The translations under genes and the position numbers were made by a program. Below the pieces are notes generated by a model. That model saw only the letters and a list, made by a program, of their open reading frames with translations, did not search any database and was not told the origin of the DNA. Of a stretch of 64,000 nt of DNA, positions 37,697 to 48,502 are shown in pieces. Each line of letters opens with the position of its first letter. The first letter of the stretch is position 1. Origin of the DNA: Limosilactobacillus reuteri (lineage in GTDB: Bacteria > Bacillota > Bacilli > Lactobacillales > Lactobacillaceae); the NCBI RefSeq assembly GCF_013694365.1, contig NZ_CP059275.1, forward strand, positions 682,001 to 746,000. Direction: 5' to 3'.

Positions 37697-38398
37697 ATGA
37701 TCAAAGAATTACAAGACTACCTGGCCAAGGAATTTAATATTCATTTTGATAATCCTGCTTTATTAGCAGAAGCTTTTACTCAAGCTTCGTATGTAAATGA
37801 ACATCCTAACCAAGGATTAAAATATTACGAACGGATTGAATTTCTTGGCGATGCTGTGTTGGAACTGATCGTTTCAGAATATATTTATAAACGTTTCCCT
37901 GAATTGCCACAGGGAAAACTTACTCGCTTAAGAGCGGCAATGGTATGTGAAGATAGTTTTTCTAAATTTGCCAAGGAATGTCATTTTGATCAATATATTC
38001 GCTTGGGTCATGGTGAGGAAATGGCCGGCGCAAGAGAACGGCCAGGCTTGCTATGTGATATTTTTGAATCATTTATTGGTGCCCTCTATTTAGATCAAGG
38101 CCGACCAGCAGTCGAAAAATTTGTCCAACGGGTTATCTTTCCTAAACTTGATATGGGCTGGTTTGATCATGCTGTTGATGCCAAGACCAGTCTTCAGGAA
38201 TTTCTCCAACGTGACGGTGACATTGCCATTGAATATCATTTGGTGGAGGAAAGCGGAACAGAAAATGACCCTGAATTTAAAGTAAATGTTACTGCTAACG
38301 GTGACGTTATCGGTGAAGGAAAGGGCTCATCAAAGAAGCATGCTGAAATGCAAGCAGCACAACAGGCACTTGATAATATGAGAAATAAAAATAAATAG
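37697..38398 (+). CDS. rnc: Ribonuclease III
   Basis: RNase III cleaves double-stranded RNA, including rRNA precursors. The 233-residue protein has the signature ERIEFLGDAVLEL at residues 45-57 and a second acidic site DIFESFIGALYLD. A C-terminal dsRNA-binding domain lies at about 160-230. RNase III is also the crRNA-processing partner of type II CRISPR systems; a truncated Cas9 is present later in the window. Confidence 0.97.
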   Translation: MIKELQDYLAKEFNIHFDNPALLAEAFTQASYVNEHPNQGLKYYERIEFLGDAVLELIVSEYIYKRFPELPQGKLTRLRAAMVCEDSFSKFAKECHFDQYIRLGHGEEMAGARERPGLLCDIFESFIGALYLDQGRPAVEKFVQRVIFPKLDMGWFDHAVDAKTSLQEFLQRDGDIAIEYHLVEESGTENDPEFKVNVTANGDVIGEGKGSSKKHAEMQAAQQALDNMRNKNK

Positions 38399-41300
38399 AT
38401 GCAATTATTGTCTTTAACTTTGGACGGCTTTAAATCCTTTGCCCAAAAAACAACAATTAAATTTGAGCCCGGAATGACAGGGATTGTTGGTCCGAATGGT
38501 AGTGGAAAGAGTAATATTATCGAAGCTATTCAATGGGTAATGGGCGAACAGTCGGCTCATCATTTACGGGGAGATCGGATGGCTGATGTTATCTTTAATG
38601 GGTCATCAGATCGTAAACCTTTAAACCGGGCCCTAGTTTCGATTACGCTAGATAATAGCGATCATTACTTAGCTAGTGAATTTACTGAGCTTACCATTAC
38701 TCGTAAAATATACCGCAATGGTGATAGTGAGTACTTAATCAATGACCAAAGCGTCCGCTTAAAGGACATTACAGACTTATTCATTGATTCTGGTTTAGGT
38801 CGAGAATCCTTTTCCATTATTTCCCAGGGACGGATTGAAGAAATTTTTAACGGTAAACCAATTGATCGGCGGGGAATCATTGAAACCGTTGCGGGAGTTG
38901 CCAAGTATAAGAAGAATAAAGAAACAGCTGAAAAGCGACTTACTACGACGATGGAAAACCTTAACCGGGTAAATGACATTATTAGTGAGTTAGAAAAGCA
39001 GATCGAACCTTTAGAAGAGCAAAGTGCAATTGCCCAAGATTACTTGGAACAAAAGAAACAATTTGATGTGCTTGATCGGACACAAACGGTTCGTCATTAT
39101 GACGAGTACTATGAAAAGTTAACCAAATTAGGTGCCAAGCTCGATCAAGCAGAAGCGATGGTAAGGGACTATCAAGGACAAGCAGGCCGCGATCAGCAAC
39201 AGCTTGATAATTTGAAGCAAAAGCGTCAACAACTAAACGCAACTAAAGATCGTCTCCAAGCGATTATCTTAAATCAGACGGAGGCAATTGCTAAGTATGA
39301 GAATCAGCAATCGGTTTCCAGTGTTCGTCGTGAACAACGTGAAAATGAGCAACGGCGGTTAACTACCCAACAGGCTGAACTCAATGCACGTTTAAAAGAG
39401 GTTAAGGCAAACCAACAGGCAAATGACGAGCAATTGGCTGAACAAAAAGCGTTGATTAATGGTCAGCAAGCTGAGTTTGAAACAGCCAGAAAGATGAGTA
39501 GCAGTGAGCGGATCGCGACCCTAAAACAGCAAGTGGAGGATTTACGTAACCAACAAGTTAGCTTGATGCAGGAAAGAACAACGATTCATAATCAGCAATC
39601 TTTCTTGTCACGTAATCATGAACAGGCGATGAGTCTTCAACGTCAGAATGTCGAGGAACTTGACGCTACTAAGAACCAGCTTGCAGAAATTAATCAAGAA
39701 TATGACCGCTACCAACAAGAAGTAGCCATTACTAAGGGAAGCCTACAGACTGTCAGTGAAAAACTAAAAGCAGCTCAAGATCACCGTGAAAAACTTAATT
39801 ACGGGTACCAAACAAAACAACGTGATTGGTATGCAGCATTAGGAGATGTACGGTCGCTTAAGTCGCGAATTAACGCTTATCAGTCAATGGCCGATGAATA
39901 TAGCGGCTATTACCGGGGAGTTCAAGAAGTCCTTCGGCAACGGCAGCAATTTCCTGGATTGGCGGGAGCAGTCAGTGAATTATTTGATGTTCCTGCCAAG
40001 TACACGCAAGCGGTTGAAACAGTATTAGGAAGCCAGCTTCAGCAATTGGTTGTTGACCGGCAAGCTACTGCCAAAGCAATTATTAACTTCTTGATTAAGA
40101 CTCGCGCTGGCCGGGTAACTATTTTGCCGCTTGATACGCTTAGCCACCGGCGACCATTAAACATTTGGCCACAACTAACTGGTCTCCCTGGCTTTTTGGG
40201 TCGAGCAACAGAACTTATTAAGTTTGATCAAAAGTTTCAGATTATTGCTGACCACTTACTAGGAACAACGGTTATTGCTGACAACCTTGATCATGCCACT
40301 GAGATTGCTCGTGCAGGTCGTCATATGGTACGGGTGGTAACTCTTGACGGTCAGTTGATCAATGCTAGTGGAGCGATGACTGGGGGAGCCACCCGTAGTC
40401 AACGAACAGGACTTTTAAGTCAAAAGCAAATGGCTAAGCAACTAGAAGAAGAGCTAAAAAAACAGGAACAGCTTGCAGCAAACTTAGAGCAAGAAATTAC
40501 TAAACTACAACAAGCGCAAAAAGCGAACGAACAAGTAGTAGCTGATTATCAGCAACAAGTTCAGACTTTACAAGATAAGTTTCATGAGCAAGAAAGTAAT
40601 TGCCAGTTGATCTCAAGTAAGCATGAGACGCTTACTAATCGGGTACAGATTTTAGAAACCCAAAATAAACAGCAAGACACTCAACATCAGGATTACGAAT
40701 CACAAGTTCAACAAAATAATGAACAAGCTGATAAAGTAAACCAGAAATTGACGCAAGTTGTGGCAAAGATTAAGCAAATTCTTACCCAGATCGATGAATT
40801 ACAGAATGATGCGTCGACTCAGGCACGACAATTAGCACAAATGCAACAAAAAATTGCAGTGGCCGAAGAACGACTTCAACAATATCAACGCCAAAGTCAA
40901 GAGTATAACCGGCAATGGCGAGAAGCTGAGGAGAGTTTAGAAAAGGTCACGGTTGCAATCGCTGAGTTAACGACTCAATCAGCTAGTCAATCAACAAGTG
41001 AAAAATCGACACAGACAGCCTTAAAAGATGCTAAAGAAGAGCAGGCAAAAGCTAAGGTGCAACTGGAAGATAATTCAGTTGCTCTTGAAGAACTTGAGCA
41101 AAAGCTGTCACAAGCCGAAGCACATTATAATCGTCTGCAAGAACTTCAGCGGGCAGCCCTTGATGATCGTAATAACTTAAATGAAGAGCGCGTGAAGTGT
41201 GAATCAATGGTTGAGCAAGCTCTTAATCGATTATCTGAGCAATATTCCATGACCATTGATGAAGCTCGTCAACAGATGAGTGACTTGGACGAAGAGATCT

Positions 41301-41962
41301 TAGCGACCCGGTTGAAGCTATTAAAGCGGGGATTGGATGATCTTGGTCAAGTTAATGTTGGAGCGATTGAAGAATATGAGCGTGTTCGTGAACGGTACGA
41401 TTTCTTGAAGGGACAACAAGACGACTTGCTCGCCTCTCGAGCTCAGCTTAATCAGACGATGGGTGAGATGGATGCCCAAGTCAAGAAACGGTTTATTACA
41501 ACCTTTAATCAGGTTTCACAAAAGTTTGATGAGACGTTCCAACAAATTTTCTCTGGTGGTCATGCTAAACTCGTCTTAACCGATCCCCATGACTTATTAA
41601 CAACCGGAGTCGATATTATGGCCCAGCCACCGGGAAAGAAAAATCAACATCTTTCATTGTTATCCGGTGGGGAGCGAGCATTAACGGCGATTACCTTACT
41701 ATTCGCTATTTTAAAAGTCCGCCCAGTTCCATTTGCAATTCTTGATGAACCAGAGGCAGCCTTGGATGAGGTCAATGTACAACGTTTTGCACACTACCTC
41801 AGCAAATTTGGTACTGAAGGTCCACAATTTATCGTCATTACCCACCGCAAGGGAACGATGATGGACGCTGATGTACTGTACGGGGTTACAATGCAAGAAT
41901 CAGGAGTTTCAAAGATGGTATCAGTGGACGTTGTTGATACTTTACAAGAGAGTGACAATTAA
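38399..41962 (+). CDS. smc: Chromosome partition protein SMC
   Basis: The 1187-residue condensin subunit has Walker A GPNGSGKSN at residues 31-39, two long Gln- and Glu-rich coiled coils, a hinge around residues 510-680 (VSELFDVPAKYTQAVETVLG to GAMTGGATRSQRTG), and the C-terminal ABC signature LSGGERALTAI with Walker B FAILDEPEAALDE. Length is complete. The rnc-smc-ftsY order is standard in Firmicutes. Confidence 0.97.
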   Translation: MQLLSLTLDGFKSFAQKTTIKFEPGMTGIVGPNGSGKSNIIEAIQWVMGEQSAHHLRGDRMADVIFNGSSDRKPLNRALVSITLDNSDHYLASEFTELTITRKIYRNGDSEYLINDQSVRLKDITDLFIDSGLGRESFSIISQGRIEEIFNGKPIDRRGIIETVAGVAKYKKNKETAEKRLTTTMENLNRVNDIISELEKQIEPLEEQSAIAQDYLEQKKQFDVLDRTQTVRHYDEYYEKLTKLGAKLDQAEAMVRDYQGQAGRDQQQLDNLKQKRQQLNATKDRLQAIILNQTEAIAKYENQQSVSSVRREQRENEQRRLTTQQAELNARLKEVKANQQANDEQLAEQKALINGQQAEFETARKMSSSERIATLKQQVEDLRNQQVSLMQERTTIHNQQSFLSRNHEQAMSLQRQNVEELDATKNQLAEINQEYDRYQQEVAITKGSLQTVSEKLKAAQDHREKLNYGYQTKQRDWYAALGDVRSLKSRINAYQSMADEYSGYYRGVQEVLRQRQQFPGLAGAVSELFDVPAKYTQAVETVLGSQLQQLVVDRQATAKAIINFLIKTRAGRVTILPLDTLSHRRPLNIWPQLTGLPGFLGRATELIKFDQKFQIIADHLLGTTVIADNLDHATEIARAGRHMVRVVTLDGQLINASGAMTGGATRSQRTGLLSQKQMAKQLEEELKKQEQLAANLEQEITKLQQAQKANEQVVADYQQQVQTLQDKFHEQESNCQLISSKHETLTNRVQILETQNKQQDTQHQDYESQVQQNNEQADKVNQKLTQVVAKIKQILTQIDELQNDASTQARQLAQMQQKIAVAEERLQQYQRQSQEYNRQWREAEESLEKVTVAIAELTTQSASQSTSEKSTQTALKDAKEEQAKAKVQLEDNSVALEELEQKLSQAEAHYNRLQELQRAALDDRNNLNEERVKCESMVEQALNRLSEQYSMTIDEARQQMSDLDEEILATRLKLLKRGLDDLGQVNVGAIEEYERVRERYDFLKGQQDDLLASRAQLNQTMGEMDAQVKKRFITTFNQVSQKFDETFQQIFSGGHAKLVLTDPHDLLTTGVDIMAQPPGKKNQHLSLLSGGERALTAITLLFAILKVRPVPFAILDEPEAALDEVNVQRFAHYLSKFGTEGPQFIVITHRKGTMMDADVLYGVTMQESGVSKMVSVDVVDTLQESDN

Positions 41963-43480
41963 ATGGGATTATTTGATATTTTTCGCCGTCATAAGAAAAA
42001 AGAAGAGGAAAAAACGCCTGATAGTTCAAGCGCAGTTGTTCAATCTGAAACCGCGCATGAAGATGAAGCAGCAGATACGACGAGTGCGACACCAGCTTCT
42101 GCACCAATTCATCCGGAACCGGTAAATATTCCTCCTGCCGATAGCTATGAGGAAAAGATTAACCCGGATGGAACTCACGAAATACTTCATAACAGGGTTA
42201 AAGAAGAAAAAGAAGAGGATACTAGCGAGAAAAGTCACTCAGAAGAGGTAGCAGCCTCAAGTGTTTCTGAAGAAGAAGTACCGTCGTCTAGTACTCCGGA
42301 AGAAACTATTTCTGCAGAAGAACCGTCTTCTAATTCTGCTGAAACTGAAACAGCCGTCGAACCGACCGAACCCGTTGCAGAAGAAGAAAAAACAGTTGAA
42401 GAACCAGTAATGCCAACTAAAGAAGAAGTGGCAGAAGATTCCTCAGCTACTGAAGAATCAAATGAGACTGATAATTCTGAAGAAAATGATGGTGATGAGG
42501 AACAACAACCTTCTCCTGAACCAGAAGAGGATCAAGAATCTGAAACAGTTAAGAAATACGATCGCGGGCTTGAGAAGTCCCGGACAGGCTTCGGGGCACG
42601 GTTAAATAAGTTCTTGGCTAATTTCCGGCATGTTGATGAAGACTTCTTTGATGATCTTGAAGATATGTTAATTGAATCTGATGTCGGCTATGATATGGCA
42701 ATGAAGCTCAGTGATGAATTGCGAGAAGAAGTAAAACTGCAAAACGCTAAGAGCAAGCAGGATGTTTCCAACGTCATTATTGAAAAAATGGTCGAACTTT
42801 ACGATGAAGCTGGTCAAGACGAAAATCCTGACTTAACCATGGCAAAAGAAGGACCAACTGTTATTATGTTTGTCGGTGTTAATGGAGCCGGAAAGACAAC
42901 AACAATTGGTAAGATGGCCGCCCTCTTTAAGAAGCAAGGTAAGAAAGTTCTTCTAGCGGCTGCTGATACGTTCCGGGCGGGGGCCACTGAGCAATTAGAT
43001 GTATGGGCAAAACGTGATGGTGTTGACATCGTTACCGGACCAGAAAACGGTGATCCAGCGGCTGTCGTCTTTGATGCAGTAAAACGGGCAAAAGATGAAA
43101 ACTATGATATCTTGTTCGTTGATACTGCTGGTCGGCTCCAAAACAAGGTTAACTTGATGAATGAGTTAGCTAAGATGAAACGCATTCTTACTCGTGAAAT
43201 TCCAGATGCTCCTCATGAAGTATTGTTAGTCTTGGATGCAACAACTGGTCAAAACGCTCTTAATCAGGCTAAACTATTTAAGGAAAGTACCGATGTAACA
43301 GGGATTGTTTTAACAAAACTAGACGGAACTGCTCGTGGGGGAATTGTCCTTGCTATCCGTAATGAACTCCACTTACCGGTTAAGTATGTGGGGCTCGGTG
43401 AAAAGGTAGATGACCTCCAGAAGTTTGATGCTGGCGACTTTGTTTATGGCCTGTTCAAGGGATTAGTCGAAGTTGACTAG
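41963..43480 (+). CDS. ftsY: Signal recognition particle receptor FtsY
   Basis: FtsY docks SRP-bound ribosomes at the membrane. The 505-residue length is large because of a long, very acidic Glu/Ser/Thr-rich A domain at about residues 15-195, after a short basic N-terminus (IFRRHKKKEEE). The NG GTPase domain has GVNGAGKTT near 305-313, DTFRAGATEQL, VDTAGRLQNK and TKLDGTARGG. It is paired with ffh in the same block. Confidence 0.96.
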   Translation: MGLFDIFRRHKKKEEEKTPDSSSAVVQSETAHEDEAADTTSATPASAPIHPEPVNIPPADSYEEKINPDGTHEILHNRVKEEKEEDTSEKSHSEEVAASSVSEEEVPSSSTPEETISAEEPSSNSAETETAVEPTEPVAEEEKTVEEPVMPTKEEVAEDSSATEESNETDNSEENDGDEEQQPSPEPEEDQESETVKKYDRGLEKSRTGFGARLNKFLANFRHVDEDFFDDLEDMLIESDVGYDMAMKLSDELREEVKLQNAKSKQDVSNVIIEKMVELYDEAGQDENPDLTMAKEGPTVIMFVGVNGAGKTTTIGKMAALFKKQGKKVLLAAADTFRAGATEQLDVWAKRDGVDIVTGPENGDPAAVVFDAVKRAKDENYDILFVDTAGRLQNKVNLMNELAKMKRILTREIPDAPHEVLLVLDATTGQNALNQAKLFKESTDVTGIVLTKLDGTARGGIVLAIRNELHLPVKYVGLGEKVDDLQKFDAGDFVYGLFKGLVEVD

Positions 43481-43822
43481 ATGGAAATTGAAAAGAATTA
43501 TCGGATAAATTCATTATTTGAGTTTTACCAACCCTTATTAACCAAAAAACAAAATGATTATTTAGAGCTTTATTACGGGGATGACTACTCATTGGGCGAA
43601 ATTGCCGAGAATTTCCATGTTAGTCGTCAAGCCGTATATGATAATATAAAGCGCACAGAAAGCATATTAGAAGATTACGAGGCCAAATTGCATTTGTATG
43701 CTGAATTTCAAGTTCGTAATCAACAGGCGGATCGAATTCAACGATACGTCCGAGAAAACTATCCAGACGATGCAACGCTCAATCACTTAGTAAATCATCT
43801 GGAAAGCTTGGAGGAAGAATAA
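43481..43822 (+). CDS. ylxM: YlxM family SRP-associated HTH protein
   Basis: This 113-residue protein has a sigma-factor-like helix-turn-helix ([23 protein letters not shown]). YlxM is encoded next to ffh in Firmicutes and associates with SRP function in streptococci. It sits between ftsY and ffh, the classical position. Confidence 0.93.
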   Translation: MEIEKNYRINSLFEFYQPLLTKKQNDYLELYYGDDYSLGEIAENFHVSRQAVYDNIKRTESILEDYEAKLHLYAEFQVRNQQADRIQRYVRENYPDDATLNHLVNHLESLEEE

Positions 43823-45268
43823 ATGGCATTTGAAGGTTTAACAGATCGTCTGCAAAAGGCGATGGAAAAATTACGACGCAAGCCCAAAGTTACGGAAGCT
43901 GATCTTCGGGAAACGATGCGTGAGATTCGGCTCGCCCTTTTAGAGGCCGATGTTAACTTTAAAGTTGTAAAAGACTTTGTAAAGACCGTTCGGGAAAAAG
44001 CAGCCGGAGCGGAAGTACTGAAAGGGTTAAATCCAGCCCAACAAATCGTTAAAATTGTTAATGATGAATTGACAAAACTGATGGGGGAAGAAGCAGTTCC
44101 TCTTAACAAAGCACCGCACATTCCAACTGTTATCATGATGGTTGGTCTTCAAGGGGCAGGTAAGACGACCACTGCCGGTAAATTGGCATTACGATTAAAA
44201 AATGAAAATCATGCGCGGCCAATGTTTATTGCTGCCGACGTTTACCGTCCCGCCGCTATTACTCAGTTACAACAAGTTGCTGACCAGATCGATGTTCCTG
44301 TTTTTGAAAAGGGGACAGATGTTGACCCGGTGGAAATTGTTCGCGAAGGGATGGAAGTAGCCAAGAAAAATCATAATGATTATGTCATTATTGATACTGC
44401 TGGTCGGCTTCAGATTGATGAACAATTAATGGATGAGCTTGCAAACATTAAAGAACTAGTAAATCCAAATGAAATTTTGCTTGTTATTGATTCGATGACT
44501 GGTCAAAACGCAGTAAATACAGCTCAAGGCTTCGATGATAAGCTTGACATTACTGGGGTTGTTTTAACCAAGTTAGATGGTGATACCCGTGGTGGGGCCG
44601 CCATGTCAATCCGGGCAGTCACAGGTAAGCCGATTAAGTTTGTCGGTGAAGGGGAAAAGATGGAGGATCTTGATGTCTTTCACCCTGACCGAATGGCTTC
44701 ACGGATTCTGGGTATGGGGGACATGATGACCCTAATTGAAAAAGCCCAGAAGAATTTTGATGAAGAGCAAGCTCAAGAAACAATGGATAAAATGCGTGAA
44801 AACACATTTGACTACAATGATTTCTTGGCACAAATGGATCAGGTTACCAAGATGGGACCATTGGAAAACATTATTAAGATGATGCCAGGGATGGCTAATA
44901 ATCCTGCCTTGAAGAATCTTAATTTGGATCCTAAGCAATTTGCTCATATCCGGGCCATTGTTCTTTCAATGACGCCAGAAGAACGTGAAAACCCTGATCT
45001 AATGAATCCTAGTCGTCGTCGTCGTTTAGCAGCTGGTGCGGGACGGCCAATTGTTGAAGTTAACCGGATGATTAAGCAATTTAATCAAATGCGTAAGATG
45101 ATGAAGCAGGTTACAAACGGTAATTTCAATGGAATGCAAAATATGTTTGGTGGACAAATGCCAGGTGGCAAGATGGGACAAATGGCAATGAACCGCATGG
45201 CGCGAAAAATGAAAAAAGACAAGCAAAAACGCATTAAAAAGCTTCGTAAATTACGAAAGAAAAAATAA
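43823..45268 (+). CDS. ffh: Signal recognition particle protein Ffh
   Basis: Ffh binds signal peptides of nascent chains. The 481-residue protein has an NG domain with GLQGAGKTT from residue 108, DVYRPAAITQLQ, IDTAGRLQID and TKLDGDTRGG. The Met-rich M domain (about 300-465) contains the RNA-binding segment MTPEERENPDLMNPSRRRRLAAG. The tail is very basic. Confidence 0.97.
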   Translation: MAFEGLTDRLQKAMEKLRRKPKVTEADLRETMREIRLALLEADVNFKVVKDFVKTVREKAAGAEVLKGLNPAQQIVKIVNDELTKLMGEEAVPLNKAPHIPTVIMMVGLQGAGKTTTAGKLALRLKNENHARPMFIAADVYRPAAITQLQQVADQIDVPVFEKGTDVDPVEIVREGMEVAKKNHNDYVIIDTAGRLQIDEQLMDELANIKELVNPNEILLVIDSMTGQNAVNTAQGFDDKLDITGVVLTKLDGDTRGGAAMSIRAVTGKPIKFVGEGEKMEDLDVFHPDRMASRILGMGDMMTLIEKAQKNFDEEQAQETMDKMRENTFDYNDFLAQMDQVTKMGPLENIIKMMPGMANNPALKNLNLDPKQFAHIRAIVLSMTPEERENPDLMNPSRRRRLAAGAGRPIVEVNRMIKQFNQMRKMMKQVTNGNFNGMQNMFGGQMPGGKMGQMAMNRMARKMKKDKQKRIKKLRKLRKKK

Positions 45269-45544
45269 ATGTCTGTTAAAATTCGTTTAAAGCGCATGGG
45301 TTCAAAGAAGCGTCCATTCTACCGGATCGTTGTAGCTGACTCACGTGCCCCACGTGATGGTCGTTTTATTACTTCAGTAGGTACTTACAACCCATTGACT
45401 ACTCCTAAGGAAGTCAAGTTTGATGAAGACGCTGTTATGGAATGGTTACAAAAGGGTGCTCAACCTTCAGATACTGTTCGTAACATGCTTCAAGCAGCTG
45501 GTGTTATGAAGAAGTACCACGAAGCAAAGTACGCTAAGAAGTAG
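45269..45544 (+). CDS. rpsP: 30S ribosomal protein S16
   Basis: This 91-residue basic protein starts [26 protein letters not shown], the S16 signature. It begins the rpsP-khpA-rimM-trmD block. Codon use is that of a highly expressed gene. Confidence 0.97.
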   Translation: MSVKIRLKRMGSKKRPFYRIVVADSRAPRDGRFITSVGTYNPLTTPKEVKFDEDAVMEWLQKGAQPSDTVRNMLQAAGVMKKYHEAKYAKK

Positions 45545-45805
45545 ATGGCTGAGACAGATATTGAGTCGTTAATTCGTAGTTTAGTTATTCCGCTATTGAA
45601 GCAGCCACAGGCATTGTCAATTACCCAAAAAGATGATGGACGTTACCATCGTTATATAATTGATGTTGCTCCCAATGATGTTGGCCGTCTAATTGGCCGA
45701 CAGGGACACGTTGCCGCAGCATTGCGAACAATAGTCGAGGGTACTCAATCTCGGCGGGCTAACTCTAAGCGAGTCCGGTTATTAATTAATGACCATCGTC
45801 ACTAA
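45545..45805 (+). CDS. khpA: KH domain RNA-binding protein KhpA
   Basis: This 86-residue single KH domain has the GxxG loop in GRLIGRQGHVAAALRTI. KhpA works with KhpB (Jag) in RNA binding and cell elongation in Gram-positive bacteria. Its place between rpsP and rimM is conserved. Confidence 0.93.
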   Translation: MAETDIESLIRSLVIPLLKQPQALSITQKDDGRYHRYIIDVAPNDVGRLIGRQGHVAAALRTIVEGTQSRRANSKRVRLLINDHRH

Positions 45806-46312
45806 ATGGAATATTATAATGTTGGTAAGATTGTAAATACTCATGGTGTTCGCGGAGAAGTGCGCGTATTAGCAACTACTGATTTTATTGATGAACGATT
45901 TGCCAAGGGAAATACCTTGTACCTACAACAATCAGGCGAGCCTTTACCATTGACGATTGAAAGTACGCGGCAACATAAGGGATTTGTTCTTGTTAAGTTT
46001 GTCGGCTACGATAATATTAATGGTGTTGAACAATTCCGTGATCATGAATTAATGGTCAGTGCTGATGATCAACAGCCATTAGACGATGGTCAATATTACT
46101 ACCACCAGATTATTGGATTAGACGTTGAAACAACAGATGGTCGTCATCTGGGGAAAATTAAGGAAATTTTATCTCCTGGTGCGAATGATGTGTGGGTTGT
46201 TGAACGTCCAGAAAAAAAAGATTTATTATTACCAGTGATTGATGATGTTGTTAAAAACGTTGACCTTGATAAAAATCTTGTAACAGTCGAATTAATGGAA
46301 GGACTTGAATAA
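45806..46312 (+). CDS. rimM: Ribosome maturation factor RimM
   Basis: The 168-residue protein has the RimM N-terminal domain (VGKIVNTHGVRGEVRV) and a PRC-barrel C-terminal domain (YYYHQIIGLDVETTDGRHLGKI ends with LLLPVIDDVVKNVD). It binds S19 and assists 30S head maturation. It precedes trmD as usual. Confidence 0.95.
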   Translation: MEYYNVGKIVNTHGVRGEVRVLATTDFIDERFAKGNTLYLQQSGEPLPLTIESTRQHKGFVLVKFVGYDNINGVEQFRDHELMVSADDQQPLDDGQYYYHQIIGLDVETTDGRHLGKIKEILSPGANDVWVVERPEKKDLLLPVIDDVVKNVDLDKNLVTVELMEGLE

Positions 46313-47071
46313 ATGAGGATTGATATTTTAAGCTTATTCCCCAATATGTTTCAAGCAACAATGGGGGAATCCATTATCGGTAAGGCGCAAGATAATGGAT
46401 TTATCGATATTAATGTGACCGATTTTCGTCAATATACTACCGATAAGCATAACCATGTTGACGATGCGCCATTTGGTGGGGGAGCGGGGATGCTCCTTCA
46501 AGCGCAACCAATTTTTGACGCTATGGATGCAATTCATAAACAAACTAAAGATCAGTATTCAAAGGGACGGGTTATTTTAATGGATCCCGCTGGTCGAAAG
46601 TTTGATCAAGCCTATGCCAAAGAGTTAGCCCAGGAAGACCACTTAACATTTATCTGCGGTCATTATGAGGGATATGATGAACGAATCCGCAATTTAGTTA
46701 CCGATGAAGCGTCTCTTGGCGACTATGTGTTAACAGGCGGGGAATTAGCAGCGATGGTGATGATTGATGCGACTGTCCGCTTTGTTCCTGGTGTCCTCGG
46801 CAACATGTCTTCACCAATGGGAGATTCATTTAGTAACGGTTTACTAGAATATCCTCAATATACACGTCCAGCAGATTTTCGGGGAATGAAAGTACCGGAA
46901 GTTCTTACGAGTGGTAATCATCAGAAAATTAAAGAATGGCGGATGCGTGAATCGCTACGACGGACTCTTCACCGCCGACCAGATCTTTTAAAAACTACTA
47001 AGCTAAGTCGGGAACAGCAATTAATGTTAGAAGATATTAAGCTGGATGAAGATCCAACTGTTCCAGACTAA
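46313..47071 (+). CDS. trmD: tRNA (guanine-37-N1)-methyltransferase TrmD
   Basis: TrmD methylates G37 and prevents frameshifting. The 252-residue SPOUT enzyme has [35 protein letters not shown] and the knot region [18 protein letters not shown]. It is normally followed by rplS; here a permease gene comes between. Confidence 0.97.
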   Translation: MRIDILSLFPNMFQATMGESIIGKAQDNGFIDINVTDFRQYTTDKHNHVDDAPFGGGAGMLLQAQPIFDAMDAIHKQTKDQYSKGRVILMDPAGRKFDQAYAKELAQEDHLTFICGHYEGYDERIRNLVTDEASLGDYVLTGGELAAMVMIDATVRFVPGVLGNMSSPMGDSFSNGLLEYPQYTRPADFRGMKVPEVLTSGNHQKIKEWRMRESLRRTLHRRPDLLKTTKLSREQQLMLEDIKLDEDPTVPD

Positions 47072-48502
47072 ATGAAAAAATTAATTAAACGATTATTTCT
47101 TAAGCAGAATCCCCGCGTTTATGAAGAAAAGGATGCACAATTAACCCCTAGTTTGCGAACAAGAGACTTAATTGGATTAGGAACTGGGATGGTAGTGGGA
47201 ACGGCTATCTTTACTTTGCCAGGGATTGTGGCAGCTGAGCATACTGGTCCTGCCGTTCCATTAGCCTTCATTGTAGCCGCAATTGGCGCAGGATTATCGG
47301 CATTAGCCTATGCAGAAACGTCCTCAGTCCTGCCTTTTGCTGGTTCCGCTTTTTCCTGGATCAATGTTTTGTTTGGTGAATTCTTTGGTTGGATTGCTGG
47401 CTGGGCGCTTTTAGCTGAGTATTTTATTTCAGTCGCTTTTGTTGCGTCTGGGTGGTCAGCCTATATGCAAGGATTTCTTGGGAGTTTTGGGATTAAATTA
47501 CCGCATGCCTTAACTGGTGGTTTTGATCCACATACAGGGTCTTATATTGATATTCTGGCCGCCTTTGCAATTCTAATTGTTGGAATTTTAATTTCCCGCG
47601 GCGTCCATCAGGTTAGCCGGATTGAAAATATTATTGTTAGTGTAAAGTTATTAGTAATTTTAATGTTTATTGTTGTGGGCGCAACTGCAATCCATCCGCA
47701 AAACTATATTCCATTTCTCCCTGCTCATCAACCAGGTACCACTTTTGGGGGCTGGCAGGGAATATTAGCTGGGACTGCACAAATCTTTATTGCCTATGTC
47801 GGCTTTGATGCGATTGCGGCTAATACAGCTGAAACGATTAACCCGCAAAAGACAATGCCACGAGGATTGATCGGGACACTATTACTAGGAACAGGCTTTT
47901 TTATTGCGGTTTCGCTCGTACTAGTGGGGATGTTTAAATATAGCCGTTATGCAAATAATGCAGAACCAGCAGCCTGGGCTTTAAGACAGTCTGGACACTA
48001 TATTACGGCGAACTTGCTTTCCGTTGTAGCGATTGTTGGTATTTTCTCTGCGTTAATCGCAATCCTTTTAGCTTCCTCTCGACTAATCTATGCTTTTGGA
48101 CGGGATGGGTTACTACCAAAATCACTCGGCCAAATCGATGATAAGCACGTCCCTAATCACGCATTATGGATGATTACTTTCTTGGCTATGATCTTGGGTT
48201 CTGTTTTCCCATTTACGTTCTTAGCAACCCTTGTTTCTGCGGGAACCCTGGTCGCATTTATCTTTGTTTCTCTGGGAATTTATGCCTTGCGTCCGCGGGA
48301 AGGGGTAGATTTGCCTGAAGCCCAGTTCAAGATGCCGTTATATCCAGTACTTCCAGCAATTTCGGCGATCTTTTCGGCCGTGATCTTCTGGGGCCTAAAT
48401 ACTGATGCAAAAATTTTAATGGTTGGTTGGTTCGTGATCGGTTTGTTAATTTACTTTATCTATGGAATTCGTCATTCAATCATTAATAAAGAAAACCACT
48501 AA
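47072..48502 (+). CDS. APC family amino acid permease
   Basis: The 476-residue membrane protein has about 12 to 13 hydrophobic helices and the APC-superfamily start GLGTGMVVGTAIFTLPGIVA. The length and the segment DAIAANTAETINPQKTMPRG match the cationic amino acid transporter-like group. The substrate cannot be told. It lies between trmD and rplS, which are usually adjacent, so it may be an insertion specific to this lineage or a gene of the opposite strand. Confidence 0.88.
   Translation: MKKLIKRLFLKQNPRVYEEKDAQLTPSLRTRDLIGLGTGMVVGTAIFTLPGIVAAEHTGPAVPLAFIVAAIGAGLSALAYAETSSVLPFAGSAFSWINVLFGEFFGWIAGWALLAEYFISVAFVASGWSAYMQGFLGSFGIKLPHALTGGFDPHTGSYIDILAAFAILIVGILISRGVHQVSRIENIIVSVKLLVILMFIVVGATAIHPQNYIPFLPAHQPGTTFGGWQGILAGTAQIFIAYVGFDAIAANTAETINPQKTMPRGLIGTLLLGTGFFIAVSLVLVGMFKYSRYANNAEPAAWALRQSGHYITANLLSVVAIVGIFSALIAILLASSRLIYAFGRDGLLPKSLGQIDDKHVPNHALWMITFLAMILGSVFPFTFLATLVSAGTLVAFIFVSLGIYALRPREGVDLPEAQFKMPLYPVLPAISAIFSAVIFWGLNTDAKILMVGWFVIGLLIYFIYGIRHSIINKENH

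Noticed and set aside
41963..42560. Acidic low-complexity start of ftsY as a fused or foreign domain
   Set aside because: A long acidic A domain is a usual, variable part of FtsY. The NG domain that follows is intact.
47072..48502. APC permease as a recent horizontal insertion between trmD and rplS
   Set aside because: No mobile-element ends or unusual codon use are visible, and intergenic DNA is missing, so insertion cannot be told from ordinary lineage gene order.
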